A stretch of 64,000 nucleotides of DNA, from contig DLGJ01000002.1 in the NCBI GenBank assembly GCA_002482645.1, positions 124,001 to 188,000 on the forward strand. The letters run 5' to 3'. Numbering within the stretch: position 1 is the stretch's first letter; the number at the start of each line of letters is the position of its first letter. Source of the stretch: Hyphomicrobiaceae bacterium UBA7697 (GTDB lineage: Bacteria; Pseudomonadota; Alphaproteobacteria; Rhizobiales; Methyloligellaceae). This document shows positions 8,418-16,333 of this stretch, in pieces. A model generated the notes under the pieces. The model saw only the letters and a program-made list of their open reading frames with translations, did no database searches and was not told the origin of the DNA. The position numbers and the translations under genes are program-made.

Positions 8418-8895
8418 CTGAAGCGTCCTTCTTTGCGGCTAATCCGAAGAAGCGCGGGCCTGACCAGCGAGCACCGGTAATCTCACGCGCGACGGCGCTC
8501 AAAGAGCGGTAGGTCCGTCCGGCGTAGCGGAAGCCGTCGTCTTCGGCCATCACGGTATGCGTGCGGCCGTTCCACTCGCGTATCAGGCGCGTGCCCGTCC
8601 TGATACGCTGGGCGGTCTCTTTGGCACTCTCTGCCCCAGTGTGCCGTGCCTCGATCAGCGAGGCGAGTTTGCGACGGGTCGCTTTGCTCAGGCCACCATA
8701 GCGAAGCTCCTGGATCCGGTACGCAATGGCCCTAACGAGCAGGTCTCGACTGAGCCGTGGCGGCTGGCTCCGATAGAGCCGCCGCCACTCTTTGCGCAAG
8801 TCGCCTGGAGTAAGATCGCAGAGCGCCTTGAGCCTGCGCGCCACCTCTAGGTCGCGGGGTGTCGTGCCCGTTGCCTTGCCTTCGGGGCTTGCCAT
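8410..8895 (-). CDS. DUF2924 family protein
   Basis: About 161 residues. The N-terminal half has the family pattern LCDLTPGDLRKEWRRLY, a RLSRDLLVRAIAYRIQE helix, and then GLSKATRRKL. The C-terminal half has the GTRLIREWNGRTHTV and FRYAGRTYRSLS strands typical of DUF2924. The function of the family is unknown, but it almost always travels with a serine recombinase and a DUF3489 protein, so a role in the recombination reaction is plausible. The ATG at 8893-8895 is preferred over a GTG one codon earlier. Confidence 0.85.
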   Translation of the reverse strand: MASPEGKATGTTPRDLEVARRLKALCDLTPGDLRKEWRRLYRSQPPRLSRDLLVRAIAYRIQELRYGGLSKATRRKLASLIEARHTGAESAKETAQRIRTGTRLIREWNGRTHTVMAEDDGFRYAGRTYRSLSAVAREITGARWSGPRFFGLAAKKDASDA

Positions 8896-8900
8896 CACAA

Positions 8901-9278
8901 CTAGTCAAGGCCGGCAGTGCGATACCGGCGAGGCCCCGCGTCAGGCTTCTCCGATAGAAGCGTGAGGCCAAGCTTCTTCTTCACGGCGCCAGCCAGGAAG
9001 CCGCGCACGCTGTGTTGCTGCCAGCCCGTCGCCGCTTGCAGATCGTCTACGGTCGCACCTTCGGGGCGGCTGAGCAGATCCAGGCACGCTTGTTGCTTCG
9101 TCTTTGCGGCTCCAGGCTCGACACGGCCGCGCGGGCGAGCCGCTCCCCTGTTGTGCGCCCGCTGTTTCGGCGCTGTCGGCTTCATAAATTTGCGAGTTGC
9201 CTTTGGTCGAGGCCGAGGCTTGGTGCGATCGACCGCCTCTATCGTTCTCGGCTCGTCAGCAGAATGAGACTTAGCCAT
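8901..9278 (-). CDS. DUF3489 family protein (125 aa)
   Basis: The start ATG at 9276-9278 is set by a strong GGAGGA site 7 nt upstream; the longer open frame has no such support. The N-terminal half is a basic Lys/Arg/Pro/Ala-rich linker. The C-terminal half is a compact winged-helix-like DUF3489 domain: LLSRPEGATVDDLQAATGW, then SVRGFL and an RRYRTAG end. It probably binds DNA. It is the first gene of the DUF3489-DUF2924-recombinase operon and ends a few bases before the next start. Confidence 0.85.
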   Translation of the reverse strand: MAKSHSADEPRTIEAVDRTKPRPRPKATRKFMKPTAPKQRAHNRGAARPRGRVEPGAAKTKQQACLDLLSRPEGATVDDLQAATGWQQHSVRGFLAGAVKKKLGLTLLSEKPDAGPRRYRTAGLD

Positions 9279-9727
9279 TGAGTGGTCCTCCTTACGAGCA
9301 ACCGCGCCCCATGCGCGTGCTCCCACCACCCAATGCCCCGCGATTAAGGCGAGGCGCTTTGGCCGTCGGCGCCAAGCCATCTCGGCAATCAACGGCGTCA
9401 GCATGGACGCTCTCTTCGCGAGGGAAGTCCAGTTCTTTGCGCCCTTCCGGGAAGCGCCGATTTCGCAAGGCACGCGCAAGGCTGGCGCCGATTCCGATAC
9501 TGCCTCTGCGTCGTAACAAAAGTTAGCCGCGCCCGGCCAATGCCACTTCAAGAGGGCGTCGCCGGGCATTCCGCTAGGCTATCTCAACGGCGCCCATTGT
9601 ATGGCACTTGGTTTCGCCCCGGTAGCGTGGCGCATCGACTCAAAGCAATAGCTCCCTGACGTCGCTGGTTCCTCACAGGTGCAGAACTGCCTTCGCATCT
9701 TACGTAAGCAATGCGCTCATGGATGTT
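9279..9727. other. Intergenic stretch upstream of the DUF3489 operon
   Basis: About 450 bases. Open frames on both strands here lack ribosome sites and sensible protein composition. The stretch must hold the promoter of the leftward recombinase operon, but I see no clear -35/-10 pair, repeat or RNA gene. Confidence 0.4.
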
Positions 9728-9916
9728 TTAGGATTGGGCGGACTCGACCTCGTCATCGACGTACCATTTGTGCAATTTGGACATTCCCTCAAACTTGATG
9801 GACAACGCTTCCGTGCCGATTTCCGTTACAGTCCCAACCTTGTCCTTGATCTTCCCGTCATGTTCCTTGCCGGCTTTCACCTTCACCCGATCTCCGAGTT
9901 TGTACTTCGTCCGCAT
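9728..9916 (-). CDS. Small KOW/SH3-like protein (62 aa)
   Basis: The start at 9914-9916 is chosen for the GAGGA site 5-6 nt upstream; two in-frame ATGs lie slightly further out. The product begins MRTKYKLGDRVKVKAG and continues with VGTVTEIG and KWYVDDEVE. This is the alternating strand pattern of a small beta-barrel of the KOW/SH3 type, with the KxGDxVxVxxG opening used in RNA- or protein-binding domains. The function is unknown. It stands alone between the recombinase module and formate dehydrogenase. Confidence 0.5.
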   Translation of the reverse strand: MRTKYKLGDRVKVKAGKEHDGKIKDKVGTVTEIGTEALSIKFEGMSKLHKWYVDDEVESAQS

Positions 9917-10271
9917 AAACGTCCTCATTCGCATGTTTCGCGCTGCTGGCGCTCATCAGTCCCGGCACATTACCGAAAAACATGCGGCGCCAGGACAACG
10001 TAATCGTGACCCGGCAGTCAACTGGATAGCCATCGGTGAGCACTCGGCTTCGCCAAATGGCGCTTAAGGTTCTCCCGCTCGTGCCTGAACTAATGCTAAA
10101 CGCCCAAGTTGCGGTGCGGTAATAGCGCTGACAAAAGCATTGAACGGAGCGACGAACGTCAACGAGAAATCTTCGGGAGTCGAGGATCCTGTTACGACCA
10201 AGACACCTCAGACTGATTAGCTCGATGGCAGAGCCCTTAGGCGCTTGCGCGCAGGGGCTGGTTCACTCTCG
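9917..10271. other. Intergenic stretch downstream of formate dehydrogenase
   Basis: About 355 bases between the end of the formate dehydrogenase gene and the small KOW-like gene. No convincing gene, RNA, terminator hairpin or repeat was recognised. Confidence 0.4.
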
Positions 10272-11459
10272 CTACGCTACCTCCTCAGCGCCCTTGGTCA
10301 TGTCACCTCCGGTATAGGACTTTGCGCCGGTGCCAGCGAGCTTGCCCTTGTCCACGATGAGATATTCGGTGCGGATGGGTTTGCCCGCGAAATAGCTCTC
10401 AAGGATTTCGCGGGTGCCTGCCGCATAGCGGGCCTGGGCCGACAACGAGGTCCCCGAGACATGCGGGGTCATGCCGTGATGGGGCATGGTGCGCCAAGGA
10501 TGGTCTTTGGGCGCGGGCTGCGGAAACCAGACATCGCCCGCATAGCCCGCGAGCTGGCCGCTCTTGAGCGCACGCACCACGGCGTCGCGATCGACGATCT
10601 TGCCGCGGGCGGTGTTCACGAGGTAAGAGCCGCGCTTCATCCTGCCGATCAGCCTGTCGTCGAACAATCGCTCGGTCTCCGAATGCAGCGGCGCGTTGAT
10701 GGTGACCACATCGGAGGCCTCGACCAGGGACTCAACGCTGGGGTGATAGGTGAGCCCCAGTTCCTTCTCCACCTTCTCAGGCACGCGGTGCTTGTCGAAA
10801 TAGTGGAGCTTGACGTCGAAGGGCTTCAGCCGGCGTAACACGGCAAGGCCGATACGGCCGGCGCCGACGGTGCCGACATTCATACCTTCGAGATCGTACG
10901 AACGCGCGACGGAGTCGGCGATGTTCCAGCCGCCTTTGATCACCCATTGATACGACGGGATGTAGTTGCGCACCAGCGCCAGGATCATCATCACCACGTG
11001 CTCGGAAACGCTGATCGAGTTGGAATAGGTGATCTCGGCCACGGTAATGCCGCGCTTCATGGCCGCATCAAGATCCACATGGTCCGAGCCGATTCCGGCG
11101 GTGATGGCGAGCTTCAGCTTCTTGGCCTTGGCGATGCGCTCGGCGGTGAGATAAGCCGGCCAGAAGGGCTGGGAGATGACGATCTCAGCGTCGGGAAGTT
11201 CCTTGTCGAAGGTGGAATTCGGGCCGTCCTTGTCGGAGGTGACCACCAAGGTATGACCGGCATTCTCGAGAAACTTGCGAAGCCCAAGTTCACCCGAGAC
11301 GCTGCCGAGAAGCTCGCCGGGCTTAAAGTCGATCTTGCTCGGCGTCGGCGTTGTCATACCATCGGGATAATGGTCGATCTTGGGGATGTCGTCGCGAGCG
11401 TAGTTCTTGGGATAACCGTCGACAGGATCGGGGTAAAGGACCATCAGAACTTTGGCCAT
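10272..11459 (-). CDS. fdh: NAD-dependent formate dehydrogenase
   Basis: A 395-residue soluble enzyme that oxidises formate to CO2 with NAD+. It matches the Pseudomonas/Moraxella-type formate dehydrogenase closely in order: DPVDGYPK, GELLGSVSGELGLRK, SQPFWPAYLT, AGIGSDHVDL, the Rossmann loop GAGRIG, Asp in HYFDKHR (NAD rather than NADP), NTARGK with the substrate Arg, and HVSGTS with the catalytic His. The start is ATG at 11457-11459 behind an AAGGAG site. It is a single-gene unit. An FNR/FixK-like site (11597-11610) lies 138 bp upstream, so oxygen-limited expression is likely. A decayed second copy of its 5' part is at 38380-38583. Confidence 0.95.
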   Translation of the reverse strand: MAKVLMVLYPDPVDGYPKNYARDDIPKIDHYPDGMTTPTPSKIDFKPGELLGSVSGELGLRKFLENAGHTLVVTSDKDGPNSTFDKELPDAEIVISQPFWPAYLTAERIAKAKKLKLAITAGIGSDHVDLDAAMKRGITVAEITYSNSISVSEHVVMMILALVRNYIPSYQWVIKGGWNIADSVARSYDLEGMNVGTVGAGRIGLAVLRRLKPFDVKLHYFDKHRVPEKVEKELGLTYHPSVESLVEASDVVTINAPLHSETERLFDDRLIGRMKRGSYLVNTARGKIVDRDAVVRALKSGQLAGYAGDVWFPQPAPKDHPWRTMPHHGMTPHVSGTSLSAQARYAAGTREILESYFAGKPIRTEYLIVDKGKLAGTGAKSYTGGDMTKGAEEVA

Positions 11460-11596
11460 AGAGTAGCTCCTTGGGCGAGGCGGACGGGACCGAGCACCTC
11501 GCGTCACGAGCCTCGTTCCACTGCAATAGCGCTTCCTGTGTAACAATGCGCTCGGGTGACAGCCCATAAAGTATAATCTCCTCGCGACGCAAAACT

Positions 11597-11610
11597 TTAA
11601 CACGGGTTAA
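11597..11610. promoter_or_regulatory. FNR/FixK-type site upstream of fdh
   Basis: TTAAC-ACGG-GTTAA, with perfect half-site symmetry. It is one of eleven such 14-bp sites in this island and lies 138 bp before the formate dehydrogenase start. Confidence 0.6.
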
Positions 11611-11771
11611 TCTCTGCCCACCGGGACGCGTTTAATGCCTTCTCTATCGATCGCGGCTGCGCCCATCCCATGTAGTAGAGAGTGTCGCCAGCATTGTCGG
11701 AGAAGCGAATAGCCTTTGCGGTGCTGCTTTCATCCGACACACCGAAACGCGCATTGAACAGGGAGAAAAGG

Positions 11772-11885
11772 ATGGTCCGCCTGCCGGGTCTGGCGGGGCA
11801 GACGACGGAGCATCTTGAAAATCAGCTGAGGGCCTTCGTCGAGCGCAGGCGCGGGACGAACATCTGCTTTGGCTGCCGCCGTTAA
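11772..11885 (+). pseudogene. Possible cytochrome c (c553-like) fragment
   Basis: A 37-codon frame with a GGGAGAAAAGG ribosome-like site encodes LPGLAGQTTEHLENQLRAF followed by an ERRRG segment. This resembles the PxLAGQ..YL..QL..F..G.R region that follows the heme site in small c-type cytochromes. No CxxCH heme motif precedes it in frame. It is therefore read as the 3' remnant of a lost gene rather than a working peptide. It ends just before the convergent ATP-grasp gene. Confidence 0.35.
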
Positions 11886-11886
11886 G

Positions 11887-13167
11887 TCAGACGACAAATA
11901 CCGGTGCGAATCCGCCGCCCGGCGTTCGGAAATTCGTCGTTTGCCCCTGGTAGAGACGGGCGGCCGTGAGCAAGACTCGGCCATCATAAGTGTAAAGCCG
12001 TACATCCACCTTTCGCCGTTCTGTTATTTCATCGAACCTGATCATGCGCTCCGCGGGCGCGGCAAAGTCCTGAGCAACGTAGCCGCCTCGCATGATCTCC
12101 TCCCATACGCCTTTCGTCACTTTGTCGCCCCGATACACTGCTTTGCCTCCATGACCACCGGCTGGCTTGAAGAAGAAGGTTTTCCGAGCTGCCCACAGTT
12201 GCGGCGCATTGTCCGAGGTGACAAGCAAGGTGCGCGGTATTCCAGCCAAATCTATGAGAATCTCCGATGGAAGTCCCCAAGAGCGAAGTGTCGCCGGATC
12301 AGAAAGCAGCGCCAAATTGCGCTTGTCGGCGAGCAGAGCATGCGTGTGCGGGTTTGGCGTGACGACGACGGCGCCCGTAGCGTACGCAGCACGCATTGAT
12401 TCATGCTCAGGGCGATCAAAAGCGAAGTCCGTCACGCGGTTATACACGAGATCGATCTGCTCGCCGTCGATTAGCAGCCGATCATCCTGGTGTCGAAGCC
12501 GCTCGGCGTCGGCTACTACCGCATTGATGTCGTGCCTTTGAAAGAAGCGCTGGGCCAGGAGAAACTCTGGATAAAGATATTGCTCTGCGGGCCTATCATC
12601 GACAATCGCAATCCGCTTCGGCGAGCCTGCCCTTTGCTGCAGCACCCATTCATGCTGGAACATGGAAAGCACGCGAGGCTCGAAATCGTCTGCCTCAACC
12701 GGGACCTCGACCTCAGTGCAGCAAGCCCGTTGAGCTCTGGCCAGCAGCGCGTTGAGGAAGGCGCCACCCGCATTCGTGTTTACCTCGATCAGTTTCGGTC
12801 CTGTTGCGGTAATATGGAAATCGAAGCCCATGAAAGCGCCCAGTGGCCCGAAGTCACGCCGGGCGATTTCGGGAGCCCAAGACAAGGCTGCTTCTTGATA
12901 CTCAGGCAGCCGGGCTACGGCCTCTATTGCTCGCACGGTCCGAAGCATCTCGCTGGTCTCCGATTTCGTAATGAATACCGGAGCATTGGAAAACAGATGC
13001 GGCCGCGTTCGGATGAATGTAGTGCAAAACTCCGGGTCTCCGACTTCCTGCTCAAGCGCTCGATATAGCGCGTCACGGTCGAGCGTGATGCAGAGGCACT
13101 CTTGGTTTAGACGCTCGGAGACAGATCGAGCGTCCTGCATGGCGGAAGGAGTCGATGGAGGGTCCAC
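11887..13167 (-). CDS. Circularly permuted ATP-grasp family protein
   Basis: A 426-residue protein with the ATP-grasp parts in permuted order. A metal-binding segment, IEVNTNAGG, lies at about residue 129. The lysine/glycine loop KPAGGHGGK follows much later, at about 335, then the YVAQDF adenine-contact strand and a DVRLYTYDG strand. ATP-grasp enzymes join a carboxylate to an amine or thiol through an acyl phosphate. The substrate here cannot be read from the sequence. The start is uncertain: GTG at 13165-13167 has a good AGGA site, and an ATG at 13138-13140 is the alternative. It stands alone, without a partner ligase or amidotransferase gene next to it. Confidence 0.7.
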   Translation of the reverse strand: MDPPSTPSAMQDARSVSERLNQECLCITLDRDALYRALEQEVGDPEFCTTFIRTRPHLFSNAPVFITKSETSEMLRTVRAIEAVARLPEYQEAALSWAPEIARRDFGPLGAFMGFDFHITATGPKLIEVNTNAGGAFLNALLARAQRACCTEVEVPVEADDFEPRVLSMFQHEWVLQQRAGSPKRIAIVDDRPAEQYLYPEFLLAQRFFQRHDINAVVADAERLRHQDDRLLIDGEQIDLVYNRVTDFAFDRPEHESMRAAYATGAVVVTPNPHTHALLADKRNLALLSDPATLRSWGLPSEILIDLAGIPRTLLVTSDNAPQLWAARKTFFFKPAGGHGGKAVYRGDKVTKGVWEEIMRGGYVAQDFAAPAERMIRFDEITERRKVDVRLYTYDGRVLLTAARLYQGQTTNFRTPGGGFAPVFVV

Positions 13168-13452
13168 CGGTTCATCCTCAGCTTATCCGTTCTACGCGAT
13201 TCTCGTTTCCGGCACCTCAGCGCGGGGGCCGCGCGCTCCTTCTCATGGGGCTGATGCACCCGATCTTAAACTCAGGAAGCCGGAAAATGGAAGGTGTCGT
13301 CATTTGTCATTTTATCTCGAACGTATCGAAAGCCATTATGATTGTGTCCTTTTGTGGTTCCACCGCATCGCTACGGCTCATTTCGCTTCGCTCGATTGCT
13401 TGCATAGCTGTATGATCTCGGTTGCCATGACGTCCATTCGGGTTCGACCGCT

Positions 13453-14412
13453 ATGATCGATACCACCCTCACTATCTGGTTCATATTGACCGCTGTGTCA
13501 GTCGCTTACGTCGCTTGGGACGCAGTCATGCGCAACCCTGAGCTCACGGTGATGAAATATGGCTGGGTTCTCGTCACCCTATATACCGGCCCTATTGGCG
13601 CGGCGCTCTATGTGCTCTCGTGTGAGGAGCCGGGACCTTTCCAACATGAAGTCTTCATCGAGCCACTTTGGAAGCAGGCTCTCGGCTCGACGATTCACTG
13701 CTTAGCCGGTGATGCGACCGGTATCATCGTCGCGGCGGCGGTTACAGCTGCTCTTGGCCTGCCCATGTGGCTTGATCTCATCGGCGAATACGCTCTCGGC
13801 TTCGCCTTTGGCCTACTGGTGTTTCAAGCACTGTTTATGCGGAACATGCTTGGGGGCTCATACGCAAAAGCCCTTCAGCGAACCTTAATGCCCGAATGGT
13901 TGTCGATGAACGCCGTGATGGCGGGAATGATACCAGTCATGGTGGTGTTGATGACTCACGATATGCGTGCAATGGAAGTCACCTCGCTGCGCTTTTGGGG
14001 CGTCATGTCGCTGGCCACATTGGTCGGCGCTATCATCGCTTATCCCGTAAATGTATGGCTTGTCGCCGTCGGCCTGAAACACGGTATGGGCAGCGTGCGG
14101 GTCCTCGGGGCAGGAGGTCACAGCCTCGAAGCCGAAGCGGAGCGCATTCGCGCAACTTCCGGTGAGGCTCCAATGGGCCTGATGGCAGCTATGCCAGGCC
14201 GCGCGACGCTTGCGGAGAAGGATGCCCTTAAGGTCCAAAGACCGGGAGACTCCACGGAGATGTCGATGAAAGGGGGGACAACGTTCTCCCAGCTGACGGC
14301 GGTGACGGTTCTAACCTTAATCGCGCTTGGTACCGGAATCGTGCTAGCCGGCCTCTCCGGAGGACTAGAAATGGTCCCCACTGAGATGGGAAACATGCCG
14401 GTCTCGCATTAA
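13453..14412 (+). CDS. DUF4396 membrane protein
   Basis: A 319-residue integral membrane protein. It has an N-terminal span, a paired loop with GSTIHCLAGDATG, then several spans including EYALGFAFGLL and a His/Met-rich stretch (MTHDMRAMEVTSLRFWG). A soluble part at about 215-275 follows, and then a last span ending in a Met-rich tail. This is the DUF4396 family. Conserved His, Cys and Met in or near the membrane suggest metal handling, and members often lie near copper genes, as here. The true function is unknown. Confidence 0.8.
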   Translation: MIDTTLTIWFILTAVSVAYVAWDAVMRNPELTVMKYGWVLVTLYTGPIGAALYVLSCEEPGPFQHEVFIEPLWKQALGSTIHCLAGDATGIIVAAAVTAALGLPMWLDLIGEYALGFAFGLLVFQALFMRNMLGGSYAKALQRTLMPEWLSMNAVMAGMIPVMVVLMTHDMRAMEVTSLRFWGVMSLATLVGAIIAYPVNVWLVAVGLKHGMGSVRVLGAGGHSLEAEAERIRATSGEAPMGLMAAMPGRATLAEKDALKVQRPGDSTEMSMKGGTTFSQLTAVTVLTLIALGTGIVLAGLSGGLEMVPTEMGNMPVSH

Positions 14413-14688
14413 CCTGATCGGTCTTTACCAGGCGGATCTCCGATGCGTGTATGAACTCTCAGGGCTTTAGCGGTTCGCTTGTGGCTGACAAGTAAATTGG
14501 CCAATACACAAACGGCTTTACACAAGCGACGTTGCGGCGGACGGTGCTTGCGCTTGGGTTTATCATATCTGCCCGTTGTGTGGAACGCTCCCCGGCCCCG
14601 GGTTCAAGCTCGCGACAGGCGATGCACAAGTGTCAGACCGGAAAATCCCTGACTCGCGCCTGGAAAAGATTTCCAAAGGAGAAGCGCA

Positions 14689-14808
14689 ATGATGGATGGA
14701 TACGATAGCATGTGGGGCATGGGCGGAATGGGCCTGATTTGGCTTCTAATTTCGGTGTTTGTCATCCTCGGTATCGCTGCCGCAATCAAATACCTCTCGA
14801 AAAAGTAG
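14689..14808 (+). CDS. Met/Gly-rich single-span membrane peptide (39 aa)
   Basis: The frame starts at ATG 14689 with an AGGAG site 7 nt upstream, and encodes a 39-residue peptide. The N-terminal third is Met/Gly/Trp-rich (MMDGYDSMWGMGGMG), followed by one hydrophobic span of about 20 residues and a basic KYLSKK end. Small proteins with this Met-Gly head are common beside copper and silver resistance genes. I infer a small metal-related membrane peptide. The 276 bp before it contain a frame with a CPLCG motif but no usable start, so I call nothing there. Confidence 0.6.
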   Translation: MMDGYDSMWGMGGMGLIWLLISVFVILGIAAAIKYLSKK

Positions 14809-15076
14809 TCTCTGGATGATTCGAGAGAAGCTAGCCCCTACCGGAGCAATGATTAGGAGCTATTTTTCTGCTGTACGCATTCCTATTATTGCTCACACAA
14901 ATGAGTAACCGTGCGTGTCAGAAAGCGGGACCAGGTTCGAAGGTCTCTGATGAAACAGACAGTTCGTGCGAAGGAGGTAGAACTTTCTGCGATCAATGCT
15001 ATCGGCAGCCGACGCGGGTTGATCTCAGGGCGCGAGTCGACCGTGATGACGTCAAATGCCCAAAGAGGAGGCCGAC

Positions 15077-15531
15077 ATGACTATCGCTTTAGCTATGGCC
15101 ACAGTGCTCGTGGCATCAACGTGTTTATTCCATTATGCGGTCCTGCGCTGGCTTTCAGGCGGAATGGCTCTGATCGCCATGACTCCAAGCATACGTATCC
15201 TAGCGATCATTATAGTTATTCTTGCCGCTCATCTTCTGGAAATCTGCATCTACGCTAGTGCTTATGCGCTTGGCGATGGGCTGCTTAATTTAGGCGGTTT
15301 CGGCGGCCGAGCGGTTGTCGAGCCGCTCGACTACCTTTATTTCTCGATCGTGAGCTACACTACGCTAGGACTTGGCGACGTTTCCCGGCGGATCATCTCC
15401 GCTTCATCACCGGCGTGGAGGCTTTGAACGGTTTGCTCTTGATCGCTTGGTCCAGTTCTTTCATGTACCTTGCCATGGGACGGCTTTGGCCATGGCAACC
15501 CTGTGCCGAACCTCGGAAGCAACCTTCGTAG
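15077..15531 (+). pseudogene. Two-TM ion channel family protein, frameshifted
   Basis: The frame starts at ATG 15077 behind a GAGGAGG site. Two spans flank a pore-like loop with SYTTLGLGD, close to the potassium-channel selectivity filter TxGYGD but with Leu in place of Tyr. After GDVS the frame runs to a TGA at about 15427. The shifted frame from 15385 continues exactly as expected with PADHLRFITGVEALNG and a second span, ending at TAG 15529-15531. One C is apparently missing in the CCC run at 15384-15386. The gene is either recently broken or carries a sequencing error. Confidence 0.75.
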
Positions 15532-15554
15532 CCTATTGCCAATGGCATTTATAA

Positions 15555-15941
15555 CTAAGAAGGCACTCCATCCGGACCATGCATTCTGCGCAGCTTCGCG
15601 CGCTCCCAGGGCCAACAGCCATCGAGTTCCACGTCAATCGAGAAGCTGAGAAATGTTCGAATCGTAACGAGCGCTCCTAGGACGGCGATGTTCACGAGCG
15701 ACGGCTCAAGGACGAGGGAGCGCAAGATATCGGCAGCGACGAGTAACTCTAACGCGATCAATGTGCTCCGGCCCAGATCGCGGCGGAACGATGCGTAACC
15801 CTCGGCTGCCTTCTCCTGGAGCTGCACGACTACTGATTTGGCAACAGCCCAAACGAAGCCGCCTGAGATTGCGGCCAGACTTGCGAGTTCGAGCCCCACG
15901 ATAGTCCACCTAACGAGGCTTTCCATGGCGCTGCCAATCAT
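15555..15941 (-). CDS. DUF1622 membrane protein
   Basis: A 128-residue protein with three predicted spans (about 12-32, 60-78 and 85-103), the Arg-rich cytoplasmic loop FRRDLGRSTLIALELLVAAD and an ending that is SIDVELDG, all typical of DUF1622. The function is unknown. It lies 11 nt downstream of the cupredoxin gene and looks like the last gene of the long leftward array. Confidence 0.75.
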   Translation of the reverse strand: MIGSAMESLVRWTIVGLELASLAAISGGFVWAVAKSVVVQLQEKAAEGYASFRRDLGRSTLIALELLVAADILRSLVLEPSLVNIAVLGALVTIRTFLSFSIDVELDGCWPWERAKLRRMHGPDGVPS

Positions 15942-15952
15942 GTCGTGTATTC

Positions 15953-16333
15953 CTATTCGACGATCAGCCGGCCGCGGAGCATGCCCATGGGGCAGGCGAA
16001 GGAGAACTCTCCTGCCTCCCTGGGCATAAGCTCGACCGCCACGAGTTCGCCGGTGGGTAGCTCGGCGCTTTTGTTAAAATGTTCGAAGACAACCTTGTCG
16101 GAACAGGAAGCGGTCTCTTCCCGACGAAAATTGAGGCGGACGGGCTTGTCGCGGCGGACGATGATCGTGTCGGGGGTATACCCGCCTTTGACGAGGATCA
16201 TGGCTTCCTGATAACCCCCGCTCATATCGGAGGCTCTCACGCCCTTGCTTCGCTTCAGCCAAAAGAACCAGATAATGAAAGCAACGAGCAGAAGCCCGGT
16301 AATCAGCACCACCCAACGGTCCGGCGTCATCAT
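15953..16333 (-). CDS. Membrane-anchored cupredoxin-domain protein
   Basis: A 126-residue protein. One N-terminal membrane span (about 7-27) is followed by a periplasmic cupredoxin-like beta domain. Candidate copper ligands are a His near FEHFNKS, a Cys in FACPMGM and the adjacent Met; ASCSD supplies another Cys. The start ATG overlaps the copA stop by 4 nt (ATGA), so it is translated with the copper ATPase. I infer that it receives copper pumped out by CopA or passes it on in the periplasm. Confidence 0.8.
   Translation of the reverse strand: MMTPDRWVVLITGLLLVAFIIWFFWLKRSKGVRASDMSGGYQEAMILVKGGYTPDTIIVRRDKPVRLNFRREETASCSDKVVFEHFNKSAELPTGELVAVELMPREAGEFSFACPMGMLRGRLIVE

Noticed and set aside
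10245..10838. A plus-strand frame opposite formate dehydrogenase
   Set aside because: It is the antisense shadow of a confidently identified enzyme gene.
14413..14688. An open stretch with a CPLCGT motif before the 39-residue peptide
   Set aside because: It has no start codon in frame after the last stop and no ribosome site, so it cannot be called a gene.
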